From assembly GCA_027886175.1 (NCBI GenBank), contig JAJNNQ010000004.1, positions 19,248,501 through 19,312,500 of the forward strand: a DNA stretch of 64,000 nt, written 5' to 3'. This DNA is from Phylloscopus collybita (taxonomy: Eukaryota > Chordata > Aves > Passeriformes > Phylloscopidae). The notes below the pieces were generated by a model that did no database searches, had not been told where the DNA came from, and worked only from the letters and a program-made list of their open reading frames with translations. This document shows positions 48,246 through 58,915 of this stretch, piece by piece. How positions within the stretch are numbered: position 1 is the stretch's first letter; every line of letters starts with the position of its first letter. Made by a program: the position numbers and the translations under genes.

Positions 48246-51200
48246 ATCTTCCATTCTTGTGAAAGGAGCACTGAGATCTCCAAATCCTGTACCAGCCAAA
48301 GTTTCTCTTCCCCCCAATCTAATAAAGGTCTCTTTATAGCAAAAATGCTGCTGTCTCTCTCACTCCCTGTGAAAAAATTCTGCTACAACACCATTATGGG
48401 AAAGGATCTTAAAAGCAATAGCACTAAGGAGAGCTGTTTGCTTCTGTCGGTTGATTTTGTGAAGGAGAGGTTTACAGATGTGTGTCTGTAGGTACAAATT
48501 AAAAACAAAACCTGCCATTGCATCAAAAGCTGGATTTCTATTTGATTCATTAAAATATGCTGTATGTTAAACATAGCTACAAAAATAATGCAAATGACAG
48601 GACAGCAAAACAGTCTTTTCTAAATAAACAAGGCCAATTTCAGAGAAAAGGAGAGGGATGCTCAAGAATGATTTAAACACACTTGAGATCCTCTTAGTAA
48701 GAGGAGGAGGTAGTGTAGAACATAAGCAAAAGCATGCAAGCAGCATGAAGAGAATGAAAATGCAGAGTAAGGGCAAATGGGACCAGTAAGACAGATAGTA
48801 AATGGATGGAGTAGGAACTAGGACACAAGACAGATGTGGAAGACAAGACAGATGGCAAGACATGATAAGTACAGCAAGGAACAAAAAAGTAATAATTTGA
48901 TCATGGTATCTTCCAGTAAAGAAAAATCTAGGGCTGCACTGCCAAGGGACACATTTTGCAAAGAATTGTACTTAAAATTCTGCTCACACAGGTAGTTGTG
49001 TGATCAGCTTTGCTCGCACTGTAAGGGCTGCATGGGCTAAGACTTAAAAAAATACATCACTATACTAAATACTACTGCATTTTAATGATGATATGTCGTG
49101 TAAAACTGGGTGAAAACTCACAACTTGTTAGTGCTTTGAAATAACAGTAAAATTTCATCATAAACTGCTAACTTTCTCTTTGGCTTTCTGCGTGACAGTA
49201 CGTCTGAGGCAGAGTGCTGTGTATGGTATTGGAGCAGGAACACTTGGCTGTTTGGTGCCACTTGAGGCCTGGAGCTCATCTGTGTGGGAAGGCAGCTGTG
49301 GCAGAGCGACGCAGGCTGTGTGCTGGAAAACAGAGAGAGAATCCTGGCTCGCTGAGCTGGTGTGAGGAATCGCTGCCATGGGGCTGAGCTGAAGGTGTGC
49401 AAGGAGAAGGAAACAGGAGCAGAGCGAGAAGCCAGCTGCGAACAGCACTGCTCGCTTCTGTTACTGAGCGAGCTCCTGTAGAAAATGTCAAAGAACATCT
49501 TCATCATCCAAAGCCGTTTTTGAAATGATTGCTAATATGGCTCAATTATGTTTTCTTCCCATGTGCTTGAATGTGAAAGAAAATGGTGAGAGTGACTGCT
49601 AAAGACACCTGATAGTGCATATCTGCTTGGAAGTGTATTTTCATATCAAACAAATGTCAGTGCAAACACCTGCAATCTGCATTGCTTGTAACTGTAAGAA
49701 ACAAATGTAAGTTTGGTGGTTCACCACCACCACTCTGAATAAAGCTCCTCCTGCTGCTCTGTGGCTGATACTATGCGTGTTTTTGCACTTCAAAATGTGA
49801 AAGAAAACATGTTGATTATTAAAAGCATTGCTCCTTTTTCTCCCCAAAAATGAAGTAAATACTAATTTATGGTCCTCATGAAGAACAAACTGAATTACAA
49901 TGGATTTTGAAGGGAATGTTGTGTCAAAATTCACTATCAAGTAATTTGGTTAATGCTTAATTTCAAAGTAAGTGCAGAAACAAATTAAAACTTGATGCTG
50001 TGAGTAAGACACTGAAATCAATTTAAAGTTTATTGCAGGTACCACAACTTTGTACTTTTATTTTTTTCTCTCCCTCTCTTTAGAGATTAGAACCAAAGAT
50101 CAGTTGTGTTAATCAGAAGATGAGGAGAAGAGCCTGTGCTGAGACCATAACCATATTAAATAGGCATTCTTTCCCTTCTCTGTTGGCTGACACATTTGTG
50201 TAGAAAACAAAATCCTCACATCTCTTTGCTCTGTGCCCGAGAAATGTGGAAAAGACACGAGTTGCCCAACCTTTGCTCCATCCTTTGAGCCTGCAGTGAG
50301 CAACTGAAGGGCCGCCACAGAGGTATGGATTTGTCTCCTAGTAATTTCATGTCACAGTTTGTCCCTGTAAATGAAAAACCAAATGGTATTTCTGAGCAGA
50401 TGACAGGTCTGGTCCTTCAGGCTTTCTGGGTCTGAAGAAAAATCTACTCATGTCAATGAAAATCTGCAGAGTGGTTTCTGTGGGGAAGTGGTTGGGAAAA
50501 CAGCCTGTGGGGCACTTGCAGATGCTACGCTCAACATTTGTACACAAGGTAGGAAAAAATTAGCAGTCAAAACCTGAAAGTTACAATATTTGGCATGGAT
50601 GTTTTTGTTATCAATTTAAACCATTTTCTTTTGCTTGCTTTTTAATTTTCACATAACAAGAAATAACACAAAATACTTAAAATATGATTCATTCTAAAAG
50701 AAAAGAAAAAGGGATATATTTATTATTTGACTTACTTGATAGCTTCTTGATATGCCAGTCTATTGTGTTGCAGGAACTGGAATATAATCAAAGAACTATG
50801 TGTGTGTGGATATAGCTTAAAAACTCCTGATATTAATCAGTACTATTTCTGTTCCTGCACTTGTTGTTCAAACAGTTACACAGGATTCCATCCTGTGGAA
50901 GGCACTGAATAATTGCATCAGGGTGTCCTGCAAAGTCCTGGGTTTGATATTATGAGTTACACACTTGAAAGGGGAATATGAAAATGCTAACTTGGAAATA
51001 ATCCCTAAACAATGAATTTGAGGGCATTTTATTCAACTTTAGCATCTGGGCAAGTGCACTGTTTAGGCCATATTTTGGCTCACCTTGTTGCCTGACTTGG
51101 TTTAAAATAATGAGTATTCCCTCATTCTATGGAAAACTGTATTGTACCATGTAACCTCAGAAAAAAACTCAAGTAATTTCAGACCCGTTTAAATAGATTA

Positions 51201-51734
51201 TCTACTCATTGAAAATAATGTTTTTATTTTACTCTTTACATAAAGTGTTGGAAATTTCTTTCATTAGTTTTCATAGTCAGTCTTCTGTTAAAACAATAAC
51301 TGATCCTGACTTCTATATAGTTATAATAAAAAAAAAATGAGTATTATGCTAAGTAGGAGATAGTAATATTCACCAGCATGTTACAAATCACAAGCTTCTC
51401 CTAATTAGTTAGAAATTTCAGATCAATTGCAAAAAGGTATAAAAAAGAAAATATAAGTAACATCATAACAGAGTTTTTTACTTGCCAGTGTTATGGGATT
51501 AGTTTAAAAATCAGACCTTTTTTTGTAAATTCTTAAAATTATTTTTCTAGCAGTTGATGAGTAAAAGTTAAGAGTTTTTAATTCAGAGAAAAATATTCTA
51601 ATGAGAAATCATTATATCCTAGGTGGTGATGTATGAAGAAATTATTACATATAAGGGATTAATAACTGGGAAGTCAGAGGGAAATTGTCATCCAACTGAA
51701 AATTTTCTGATAGGATCCTAATGTAATTGGTTCT
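48246..51734. other. Non-coding DNA, no gene seen
   Basis: The GC content rises modestly at about 49170-49460, where a 129-codon minus-strand frame (49118-49507) lies. It has no recognisable domain, and no splice context makes it an exon. The rest is AT-rich and featureless. Confidence 0.6.
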
Positions 51735-51955
51735 TTGTCCTTCACTGCTTGACACATTATCAATGAGCTTGAAGAAAACATTAAATCATCCAAGATAATT
51801 ACTAGGGATTACACCAAGACAGATAATGAAGAGGCCAGGTCACTGATCTAGACAGGTGTGGTGAATTCAGATGATATCTTTCAATACAGCCAGGTTAAAA
51901 ATGAAGAAAAGCCAAACATTTAGGCCCAGAAATAAAGGCAGCACTTGCAGGCTAA
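51735..51955 (+). mobile_element. Old CR1 LINE ORF2 fragment
   Basis: The words TTATCAATGAGCTTGAAGAA, then AACATTAAATCATCCAAGAT, AATGAAGAGGCCAGGTCACT and TTTCAATACAGCCAGGTTAA follow the order of the CR1 ORF2 region for the reverse transcriptase thumb. It is frame-broken and highly diverged. The match is recalled, not aligned. It forms the left edge of the retroelement nest. Confidence 0.65.
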
Positions 51956-52167
51956 AGCAAACACGAGACTGTTGGGATGCTGGTGGGCGGGAATAGCTGC
52001 AGCTGGGCTCGGGGGCTGGTGATGAGCGTTGATGAGATCCTGTGCACACCTGCAGGATAATTAGGAACAGTGACTGCAGCTGCCAGGGACACCTGTGCAG
52101 CCCAGGGAACACCTGTGGGCTCTGCTGGGAGGGGACATAAGAGTACTCCCTCCCCATCCATGGTGTG
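51956..52167 (+). mobile_element. GC-rich LTR/U3-like block
   Basis: A GC-rich block abruptly bounded by AT-rich DNA. It has repeated CACCTGTG words (52090-52120) and GGGAGGGGACATAAGAG at about 52127-52143, which resembles the TATA region of avian ERV LTRs. It may be the 5' part of the LTR that follows. The 101-codon minus-strand frame over it is unrecognised. Confidence 0.35.
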
Positions 52168-52570
52168 AGCACCTGTTGGAATTCTGGAAACTTGGATTTT
52201 AAGATTTTTGTATATAGAGATATATGTAAAGCACTATGGATTATTTAGGGTGTTGTTGAAGTCCTTCTTCACCTTCTTCCTTCTTCTTCATAGTTTCAGG
52301 TGTTTGGTTTTTTTTCTTAATGGGTGAAAAGGTCCACATCGTGGGCCTTGGGTAGTCAATTATTAGGTTAGAAGTATAAATAATACAGGTGCCATCTCAT
52401 TATTATGTAATTATCACTTAAAAGACCTTAAAAAGAGTTAAAAGCATCATCATTCCCTAACTTGCTAGCTAAAACTCACAACTCGTAAGACTGTACTTCA
52501 AATAAAAATTAATAAACATCCAAGTCCAAACACAAAGACTGCACCCTGTATATTAATCCCAGCTCTAACA
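52168..52570 (+). mobile_element. ERVL-like songbird LTR, 3' part
   Basis: The order of TGTTGTTGAAGTCCTTCTTC, ACCTTCTTCCTTCTTCTTCA, GGGTGAAAAGGTCCACATCG, ACTTGCTAGCTAAAACTCAC and TAAGACTGTACTTCAAATAA is one I associate with a common passerine endogenous-retrovirus LTR. Two AATAAA signals (52501-52506 and 52511-52516) precede a short U5 ending in CTAACA near 52570. The 5' border is uncertain and may extend to about 51970. No coding remnant is attached. Confidence 0.6.
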
Positions 52571-52775
52571 GAAAAAAGAAAAAAAAAATCCTCACAAGCA
52601 CATACCTGAGAGCTGTGAGGGCTATGAGGGCTGATGGCACCTGCTCAGTGGCTGCCTGGTTTTGGGAGGAGGAATTCTGAGGAGTCCTGATGTTTGGAAG
52701 GTGCCCGTGTGTCTGGAGGCTCCATGCTCCAGGGAAAGGTAAAGGGTGTGTGGAGCTCTGTCCTCAGTGCCCTGC

Positions 52776-53407
52776 TGTGGTGGTATGTTTTTATTGTATG
52801 CCCTCTGTTGATTTTGGATGGTTTGCCCCAGCGTTCCCCCCGAGTTGTTGCCTTATTCTTAGTTTCTCCTCTCTCTCCCTGTTGTCCATCATACCCTGAA
52901 CCTGCCCACCGAAGATGTGAACTCTCCCCAAACCCTGCCCCTTGTTCCAGAACCCCTTGTTCCAGAATGTCCCATGTCAACCCTCCCTTGAACCAACCCC
53001 TTGCCCAAGCTCCTCCCTGACCCTGCCTCCTAATGTTGCCAATCCTTCAAGTCCAGAAGTTTCCATGTTCCTCAACACCCTGTTGGTCCTCTTAAGCTGT
53101 ATCCTCCCACTGGGCATTTTTGTTCCCAGTGACACACAATGGCATGTTCCCCCACTGGGCACTGTTTTGTAAGTGCCTCCTTGAGCTCCCCCCCTGTTTA
53201 TCCCTGACTGGTTTCTGCCTTGTACCCTCCCCTTGTTCCACCCCTGCTGAAAAGGTGAGTGCAAAGCTCTGTTTGGCAGTCTCCTGTTCCTGACCCTTAC
53301 AAGGAATAAACCCCTTTGAGAACCACGCAGAAGGCTCCTCCTTGCTCTTTGTCCTCGATGCTGCCCCATCCAAGGCTGTGGGGAGCAGGAGCAGCCCTGT
53401 TCCACAC
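52776..53407 (+). mobile_element. ERV LTR, solo, about 630 bp
   Basis: Starts TGTGGTGGTATG and ends TTCCACA, thus TG...CA termini. AATAAA at 53305-53310 is followed by a GC-rich U5 of about 100 bp. The pyrimidine-rich body with repeated CCTTGTTCCAGAA words is typical of avian ERVL-type LTRs. CCTGC (52771-52775) and CCTCC (53408-53412) flank it, a possible decayed 5-bp target-site duplication. Frames on both strands across it (up to 142 codons) are shadows. Confidence 0.65.
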
Positions 53408-53483
53408 CTCCACTCAGACCGATCCAGGTCTGGGGGAGGCCACTCTTGGAGTGAGGGGCTAAACTAGGGATTTTCCCCAGTCA

Positions 53484-53756
53484 TGTCATGACACGGTTGT
53501 ACACACAACATAGACTCCAACTTCAGAAGGCTGAAAATGACTCCCTTATTTCTTGGGATGTGTCTCCCTTTTTATTCTACACAGACCTATTTGATTGGTG
53601 AAACAAAGACAAACCTCTTCAATCACATTGGTCAGACCAGAAGGACATCAAGAAGTCCCTCCTAGGGAAAGGAATGTAAACAAAGTTACAGTTAGAAAAA
53701 CATGTCTCTTGTTTACAGAAAGTTCCCTGGGAAGAGAATTTCAGAAAACCAAAACA
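53484..53756 (-). mobile_element. ERV LTR fragment, antisense
   Basis: On the minus strand the block carries GTAAACAAGAGACATG, then GACCAATGTGATTGAAGAGG, then AATAAA (complement of 53571-53576), and a terminal stretch ending in the palindrome TGTCATGACA at 53484-53493. This fits the 3' half of an LTR read leftwards. Its U3 side merges into the tandem repeat to the right. Confidence 0.55.
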
Positions 53757-54185
53757 TCTCAGGCACCAGTGTCACCCAGCTGCTGCCCAAGCTACGTGCC
53801 TCTGTCCTGGGGGTTATTTTGGTCCGGTCTGTCAAGCTGTGGTTTTCTGTCAATATTCATGATAAAGCTGAAGATTTTGACCACTGAAATCAAGGTCAGA
53901 AGGAAGAGGTGCTAAAAAGTGTTGACATATTAGAAAGCAAGGTGCTTCCACGCTACAGGTGAAAATGTGTGATTTTTGGCTGCTGCCTGAGCCGTGTGTC
54001 TCTCTTTGCCCGCGAGGTCATTTTGGTCAGCCCTGTCGAGCTGTTTTTGGTCAATATTCATGGTAAAGCTGAAGATTTTGGCTACTGAAATCATAGTCAG
54101 AAAGAAGAGATGTTAAGAATGGTTTACTGACTAGAAAAGAAGACTTAATTTTACAAATGTGTGATTTTGGCTGCTGCTTTTTGAT
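53757..54185. repeat. Tandem repeat, about 200-bp unit, two copies plus
   Basis: AAGCTGAAGATTTTG occurs at 53865 and 54066 (spacing 201). GCTGCTGCC occurs at 53779 and 53979 (spacing 200), with a third GCTGCTGC at 54170. Each copy also holds a TCAATATTCATG word and an AGTCAGAA/GGTCAGAA word. Copies are clearly similar but diverged by substitutions and small indels. They directly adjoin the antisense LTR and may be its U3 repeats. Confidence 0.9.
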
Positions 54186-54994
54186 GGTGCTAGTAATTGC
54201 TATTTCTGTATGCTGAACAGGTGAGGTTATTCAACATCATGAGCAATGACTGTTGAGGGTAAATGAAAGCATGTGATGGTAGAAAATGTATGTAATGGTG
54301 GGAGAAGTCAGGTAACTGCAACGTGAACATTTCATTTAATCCCTTTGTATGTTTTGTGTGTGTATCGATCAGTACATTGAATATATAATTAAGTTTTTAT
54401 GTGAGCCCTTCATTGTCCATGAGTTCATTGTTTCCAGAAGCTGTGAATATGAACCACAATCCAGTCTAGATGTCAATGGCCATCACACTCATTTTAAATC
54501 CAAGGTATTTCAGGCAGGACGTGGTATTGTCCAGTGTGATTGATAAATAATTGATATACTCACTATAAATACTAATTCTTTGGCACTCTCCTAAAAAAAT
54601 GATGTACTACTTGTCATTTTTGTGTTGTGCTCTCCTGACTTCTAATGTATTTATTCAAACAAAGAAACTAGTTATATAAATTGAGCATCGCAAATGTATC
54701 ACAAAATGTTCTTTCCCTTTGGTAAGAATTTGGTAACTAAGTAGTCAAGTTAGCAGAATAATACAGTTGTTTTTGGTAACAGCTCTTTCTGCTGCATATC
54801 TCTGTAGGCTAGAACTCATTAAAATGTTACATTCCTTTTTGTTTTCCATCACTGTCCCCTTTGTAGCAGAGTGAACCCTCTCTGCATGTGAATTGTAAGC
54901 CTTGCTTGGTGCTGACTGCCCCTGCTTTGTACTTTATGTGAATATTGTCACTATAATCCATGTGGCGTTGTATAAATCTTAAGAGATAATAAAA
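54186..54994. other. AT-rich non-coding DNA
   Basis: No gene or repeat is recognised. Short frames only. Confidence 0.6.
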
Positions 54995-55225
54995 GGAATA
55001 GTATTAATATTGATTCCTGTGGCACTCCTGTACTTGCTGCACTCCTTCAAAACTATTCCCTCTTGCTAGTCTCCTTTGATTTGAAATCTGCTTTTATTAA
55101 TATACTCCAGTAACTCAGATATTTTAAGGTAACTTTGTAGATTTGCTCTTTATAATGGGCTGTCTCTGAAGCTCTGCAAAAGTATAGATAAACTGTATTA
55201 CTTCTTTAGCATCTTTCTTATAAAG
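54995..55225 (-). mobile_element. Very old CR1-like ORF2 fragment (weak)
   Basis: On the plus strand ATTGATTCCTGTGGCACTCC is followed about 170 bp later by CTCTGCAAAAGTATAGATAA. The antisense of CR1-family ORF2 has an equivalent pair (a 'CCTGTGGCACTCC' word, then 'CTGAAGTCTAGGTA'-like words) in this order. The rest is too decayed to follow. Confidence 0.35.
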
Positions 55226-56813
55226 TGTCCCTTTTTCGTTAAGTTTCCAAAATGCCTTTGCTAATGACTGAGGCAACTGAAGGATTTGAGAGGAGAGCTT
55301 ATTGTGTTCTAACAGCCTCACAGACACTGTAAAGATAGGGAAACCACAGGGAGCCTGGGAAAGAGCTTTTTTTGGGGAGCTGGACTTCAGCTGGGACAGC
55401 TCTCTTGCTCAGAGGTTGGTTTGTGTAAAGACAGGGATTACCTGTTAACTGAACAAGGGTCTGCATGAAAGGAATCTGTCCAGGAATTACAGAATTTAAT
55501 GCTCTTCTGTTGCTTGTTTTGATACTTGGACTTTCTTAGTCACCACCTTCTCTACTAAGACAAAAAAATGAGTCCATTCCATAATGGATGCTTTGTGCTT
55601 TTCCTCATTTATAAACTCTTTTGGTATCCAGATATCCCCAAAAAGCCTTTCTTTTACAACTGACCTGTTGTTGTCTTACCACAACAGTTGTGCTTTGGTC
55701 ATCATAGATTCACACTTTTTTTTTTTTTCCTAATGAGTTGATTGATTTGCATATCTAATGATATTTTATCAGGTTACACACCTGTGCTACTTGATGTCAT
55801 TCTCATTCCTTGTTGTAGAAAGTTATTTAACAGAAAATACTGTAGCAAAGCTAATACTCAAAGTATGTGTAGGCAGTAGAATGGCTGGTCAGCTGCAGTT
55901 GGTACTGTATAATTTTAAAATAGCATTTCTGTTTAAAATTTCAGACAGCTCTGCATCCTCAGTGATTACTTGGGCTAAATCCTAATTTGAGATGATATCA
56001 GTAGTGAGTCATGCTTTCCTCTTTCCTCTGGCTTGTGATGAGGAGTGTGTCATTTGCAGGATAAATTATAATGCTTGGAATTTGTTTTCCTGTCCTCATA
56101 CATAAAGTTATGTAATTTATGTTAGTTTTCTGATTGATCAAGTGTCTGCTCTTAAAAGTATGCTAAGAGTTTCCTTATGCTCCTTTTGAACCCTACCAAA
56201 GAGCTCCAAGTTAAAATCCTGGTAATGGAAACTGATACAGACTTAAACTGAAACAGATGTTCGTGTGAGAGCCAGGGAAACAGGGAACAGTCCCTGCTCC
56301 ATGTTCACTTTTTGTTAAATAGTGCCCTGGAGGCTGCAGCCTGGTTGGTTTGTGTCAGGCTGTGGCTGCACTAATGAGCCTTAATTGCCCTGATCAGAAT
56401 AACCTGGGGCCTGTTGTTCTGGGGCTCCTGCTCCTGCCTGTTCTGTGCCACAGAAATACCTGAACCCAACACATCTCCTGCTGGCCTGGCTTATGGACTG
56501 TTTCTCCTGGAAGAACCTTGGAGCTGTTGTGGGTTCCTTGTGTCCAGGCTTATCTCTGGTCCAGTCCCCAGCAGGAAGGTGGAATCTGTGACTGGACTGA
56601 GCTCAGTCCTGCCCCTGAACCTGCCTTGCCTGCCTGGATCTTGCCTTGTCTGGACTCTGGGGAAGATTTCCTCTCTCCCAGCTGTGTCCTGTTTCATCCT
56701 GTGAGACTGTGTCCCCTGTTTGGTGAGGCTGCCCTTGTCTGGTTTATCTCTGTAATTGGAGAAGCCGATATTCTTGCCCTTCAAACCGAAAGAGAGAAAG
56801 TTTAAGTTAGATA
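55226..56813. other. Non-coding DNA; GC-rich part at 56280-56720
   Basis: The left part is AT-rich. The part at 56280-56720 is GC-richer, with CTG/CCTG-rich pyrimidine words and a TTAATTGCCCTGATCAG word. It looks retroelement-derived, but I could not place it in a family. Overlapping 95-97 codon frames on both strands are not recognisable. Confidence 0.45.
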
Positions 56814-57025
56814 TTGTGAATAAATCCCTCCCTGTGAAGGTAGGGAGACCCTAGCACAGGCTGCCCAGAGAAGCTGTGGCTGCTCCATCTCTGGAAGTCC
56901 CCAAGGCCAGGTTGGGTGGGACTTGGAGCAACCTGGTTTAGTGGAAGGTGTCCCTGCCGATGGCAGGGGGTTGGAATCAGATGGTCTTGAAGGTTCTTTC
57001 TAAACCAGGCCATTCTCTGATTCCC
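56814..57025 (+). mobile_element. CR1 LINE 3' fragment
   Basis: Reads directly as the end of CR1: GCACAGGCTGCCCAGAGAAG, CTCCATCTCTGGAAGTCCCC, AAGGCCAGGTTGGGTGGGAC, TTGGAGCAACCTGGTTTAGT, then a GTCCCTGCCGATGGCAGGGG-type word, GGTTGGAATCAGATGG and GTTCTTTCTAAACCAGGCCA, ending near CATTCTCTGATTCC. About 210 bp, 5'-truncated, moderately diverged. It is the clearest CR1 in the window. Confidence 0.95.
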
Positions 57026-57067
57026 TGGTAATCTATTTGTAGCATCAAGTCTGTAATCTCTTGAAGC

Positions 57068-57084
57068 TTTTTTTTTTTTTTTTT
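57068..57084. repeat. Poly(T) run of 17
   Basis: Simple T-run shortly after the CR1 end; not part of CR1, which lacks a poly(A) tail. Confidence 0.9.
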
Positions 57085-58233
57085 CAGTATTATGAAGGTT
57101 CTACCATCATTCAAAAGCTTGTGTTCTACAGCTTGCACAAAGGAACTTTGTGTAAAAAAAAAATTAAAAAAAAGCTACTTTGTATTTGAAGGGGAAAATT
57201 TTCCTGCCAGTGGAGTTTCCACATCAGCAAAACTGCAGAGATATAATGGGCAAAGCACATGAAATCTGATTAAGGAATGTTTCCCTTAAAGGTAATCTTA
57301 CAAGCATAAGCAAAATTGACAGTTGCCACCTGTAATCTGGAACTTCTCTAGGTTTCATTTGATTTCTTAAAACCTGTGAATTTTGAATAAAGAGAAAATC
57401 TCTGTGGCTCACATAATATGTTTAGAGACATGAAATGCCTAGACAAAAAGGCAAGAAAAGAGAAGAGGAGAAAATCAATCATAATGGTATTTCTGCATAC
57501 AAGACCATTAAGACCTGGTGAAAAATTCTGCCATGGACCAGGGGATGAGAATCATCTCTCTATCCCTTTTGGACTCTATTTAGGGTAAAGAATTTGCTTT
57601 TGAATAAATTGGTGTGATGAGTGAGAATATTTCTTCTTCAAGTCAATAAGAATTTAAAGAAAGAACTGAAGGCAAATAAATATTAAGCTGGAAAATCTGA
57701 CTCTTTTTTTTTTTAGTGAAGGAACTTTATTTTAGTGGGTTTGGTTCCTGAACATGAAATCAAACTAGTCTTAAGCTTTCTGAGAAATGAGAGTAATTTT
57801 GTAGCAGATGACCCACAGAGCTGTTTGGTATCTGAGCTGTTTTTCAGTATTTTTGTGTGTATTTGTAATTTGTGTTTGTATCCTGTGCACTCCCGTGGCT
57901 GCCTAGAGCAGTTCAGTGCATCTGCTCATCCTGCAGGGTGAGGGAAACAGAGGTGTCAGTCCAACAGTGCTGCTGTGCCAAAGGAATGGGGGAAAAAGGG
58001 ATGTTTCTTGTGCTGTTTCTGAGGTACAAAGTAGCTTAAAATGGTATGACAGGAGACAAGAACAAGCTTTTGAAAGCCCTGAAGCAACTGAATGTTTTGT
58101 AACAGCAAGGTGGCTGGTTAAATTCCACTGCTCTGTGGAGGATGTGTGCGCTGATAAAGCTTTTCTGCAGAAGTGAGTTTGCATCCTGCTTTTAGGGTAG
58201 AATCCTTCTGTTTGAGTGGCTGGATCTATGCAC
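57085..58233. other. AT-rich non-coding DNA
   Basis: No gene or repeat family is recognised. Frames of up to 93 codons overlap on both strands at 57903-58184 without a recognisable domain. Confidence 0.6.
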
Positions 58234-58309
58234 AGGAAAAAAAAAAGGAAAAAAAAAAGAAAAAAAAAAAGAAAAAAAAAAGAAAAAAAAAAAAAAAGGA
58301 AAAAAGAAA
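58234..58309. repeat. Purine-only A-rich tract
   Basis: 76 consecutive purines: A-runs of 8-15 separated by G or GG. The Lys-rich plus-strand frame across it is an artefact. Confidence 0.95.
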
Positions 58310-58470
58310 CAACACGGTGCCCAGTATAGAAAAAATAGTGGAATTAAAGCCTGAAAGAAATGTGCCATACTGGAAATTCAGTATGTAATGAGTGAATCAG
58401 GTAGATGCAGATTTGTATTCCTTTCCTGCCTTCATTTTACCTGCTAAGTAACTGATGCTTAATATAGGTG

Positions 58471-58915
58471 TGTCATGGCAGATAAAGGAATTATAAAAGA
58501 AAGACCTCATAAAATCAGGCCTGCTCTGCTAAATTGCCAAAGTTAGCCTGCCCCTTCTTCTAAGTAATTTGCAAGTTCCCATGCAAAAACAATCTTGGTA
58601 CGAAAACTGGTTTAGCACAACAACCTACTCCTGGGTTAAAAAACAAATGCACCTGCAATAAAAAGGGATTTGTCCCATGAGAATCGTTAAGAAAATATGT
58701 AAGCAATCCAAGAATAGATAGATTTTGATGGACAAGTAGAATACATTTTACTAACCAATAGACTAATTGGCAAGAAAGCCACTAACCGACTGAAGTTGCA
58801 CAGGATGTCTGTAAAAACTGTATAAAATGATTTGTGAAAATAAACAATTGGCTTCTCCCTACATGAAGCTAATGGAGTGCTTACTACAACAGAGATGTGT
58901 TTTTATTCACTCAAC
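58471..58915 (+). mobile_element. Solo LTR of ERVK-like type
   Basis: The likely start is TGTCATGGCAG at 58471. TATAAA lies at 58821-58826 and AATAAA at 58839-58844, followed by ACAATTGGCTTCTCCCTACA and AGAGATGTGTTTTTATTCAC. CCAATAGACTAATTGG at about 58756-58771 provides a CCAAT-type word upstream. Order and content fit a beta-like avian LTR. No internal viral sequence flanks it, so it is a solo LTR. The 3' border and target-site duplication are unresolved; the end may lie up to about 50 bp further right. Confidence 0.65.

Noticed and set aside
49118..49507. 129-codon minus-strand open frame in a GC-richer patch
   Set aside because: Overlapping frames are also open, no domain is recognised, and there is no splice or promoter support.
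56280..56720. GC-rich block with overlapping frames on both strands, considered as a gene
   Set aside because: No domain, both strands open, low-complexity CTG/CCTG words; more likely retroelement-derived, but family unknown.
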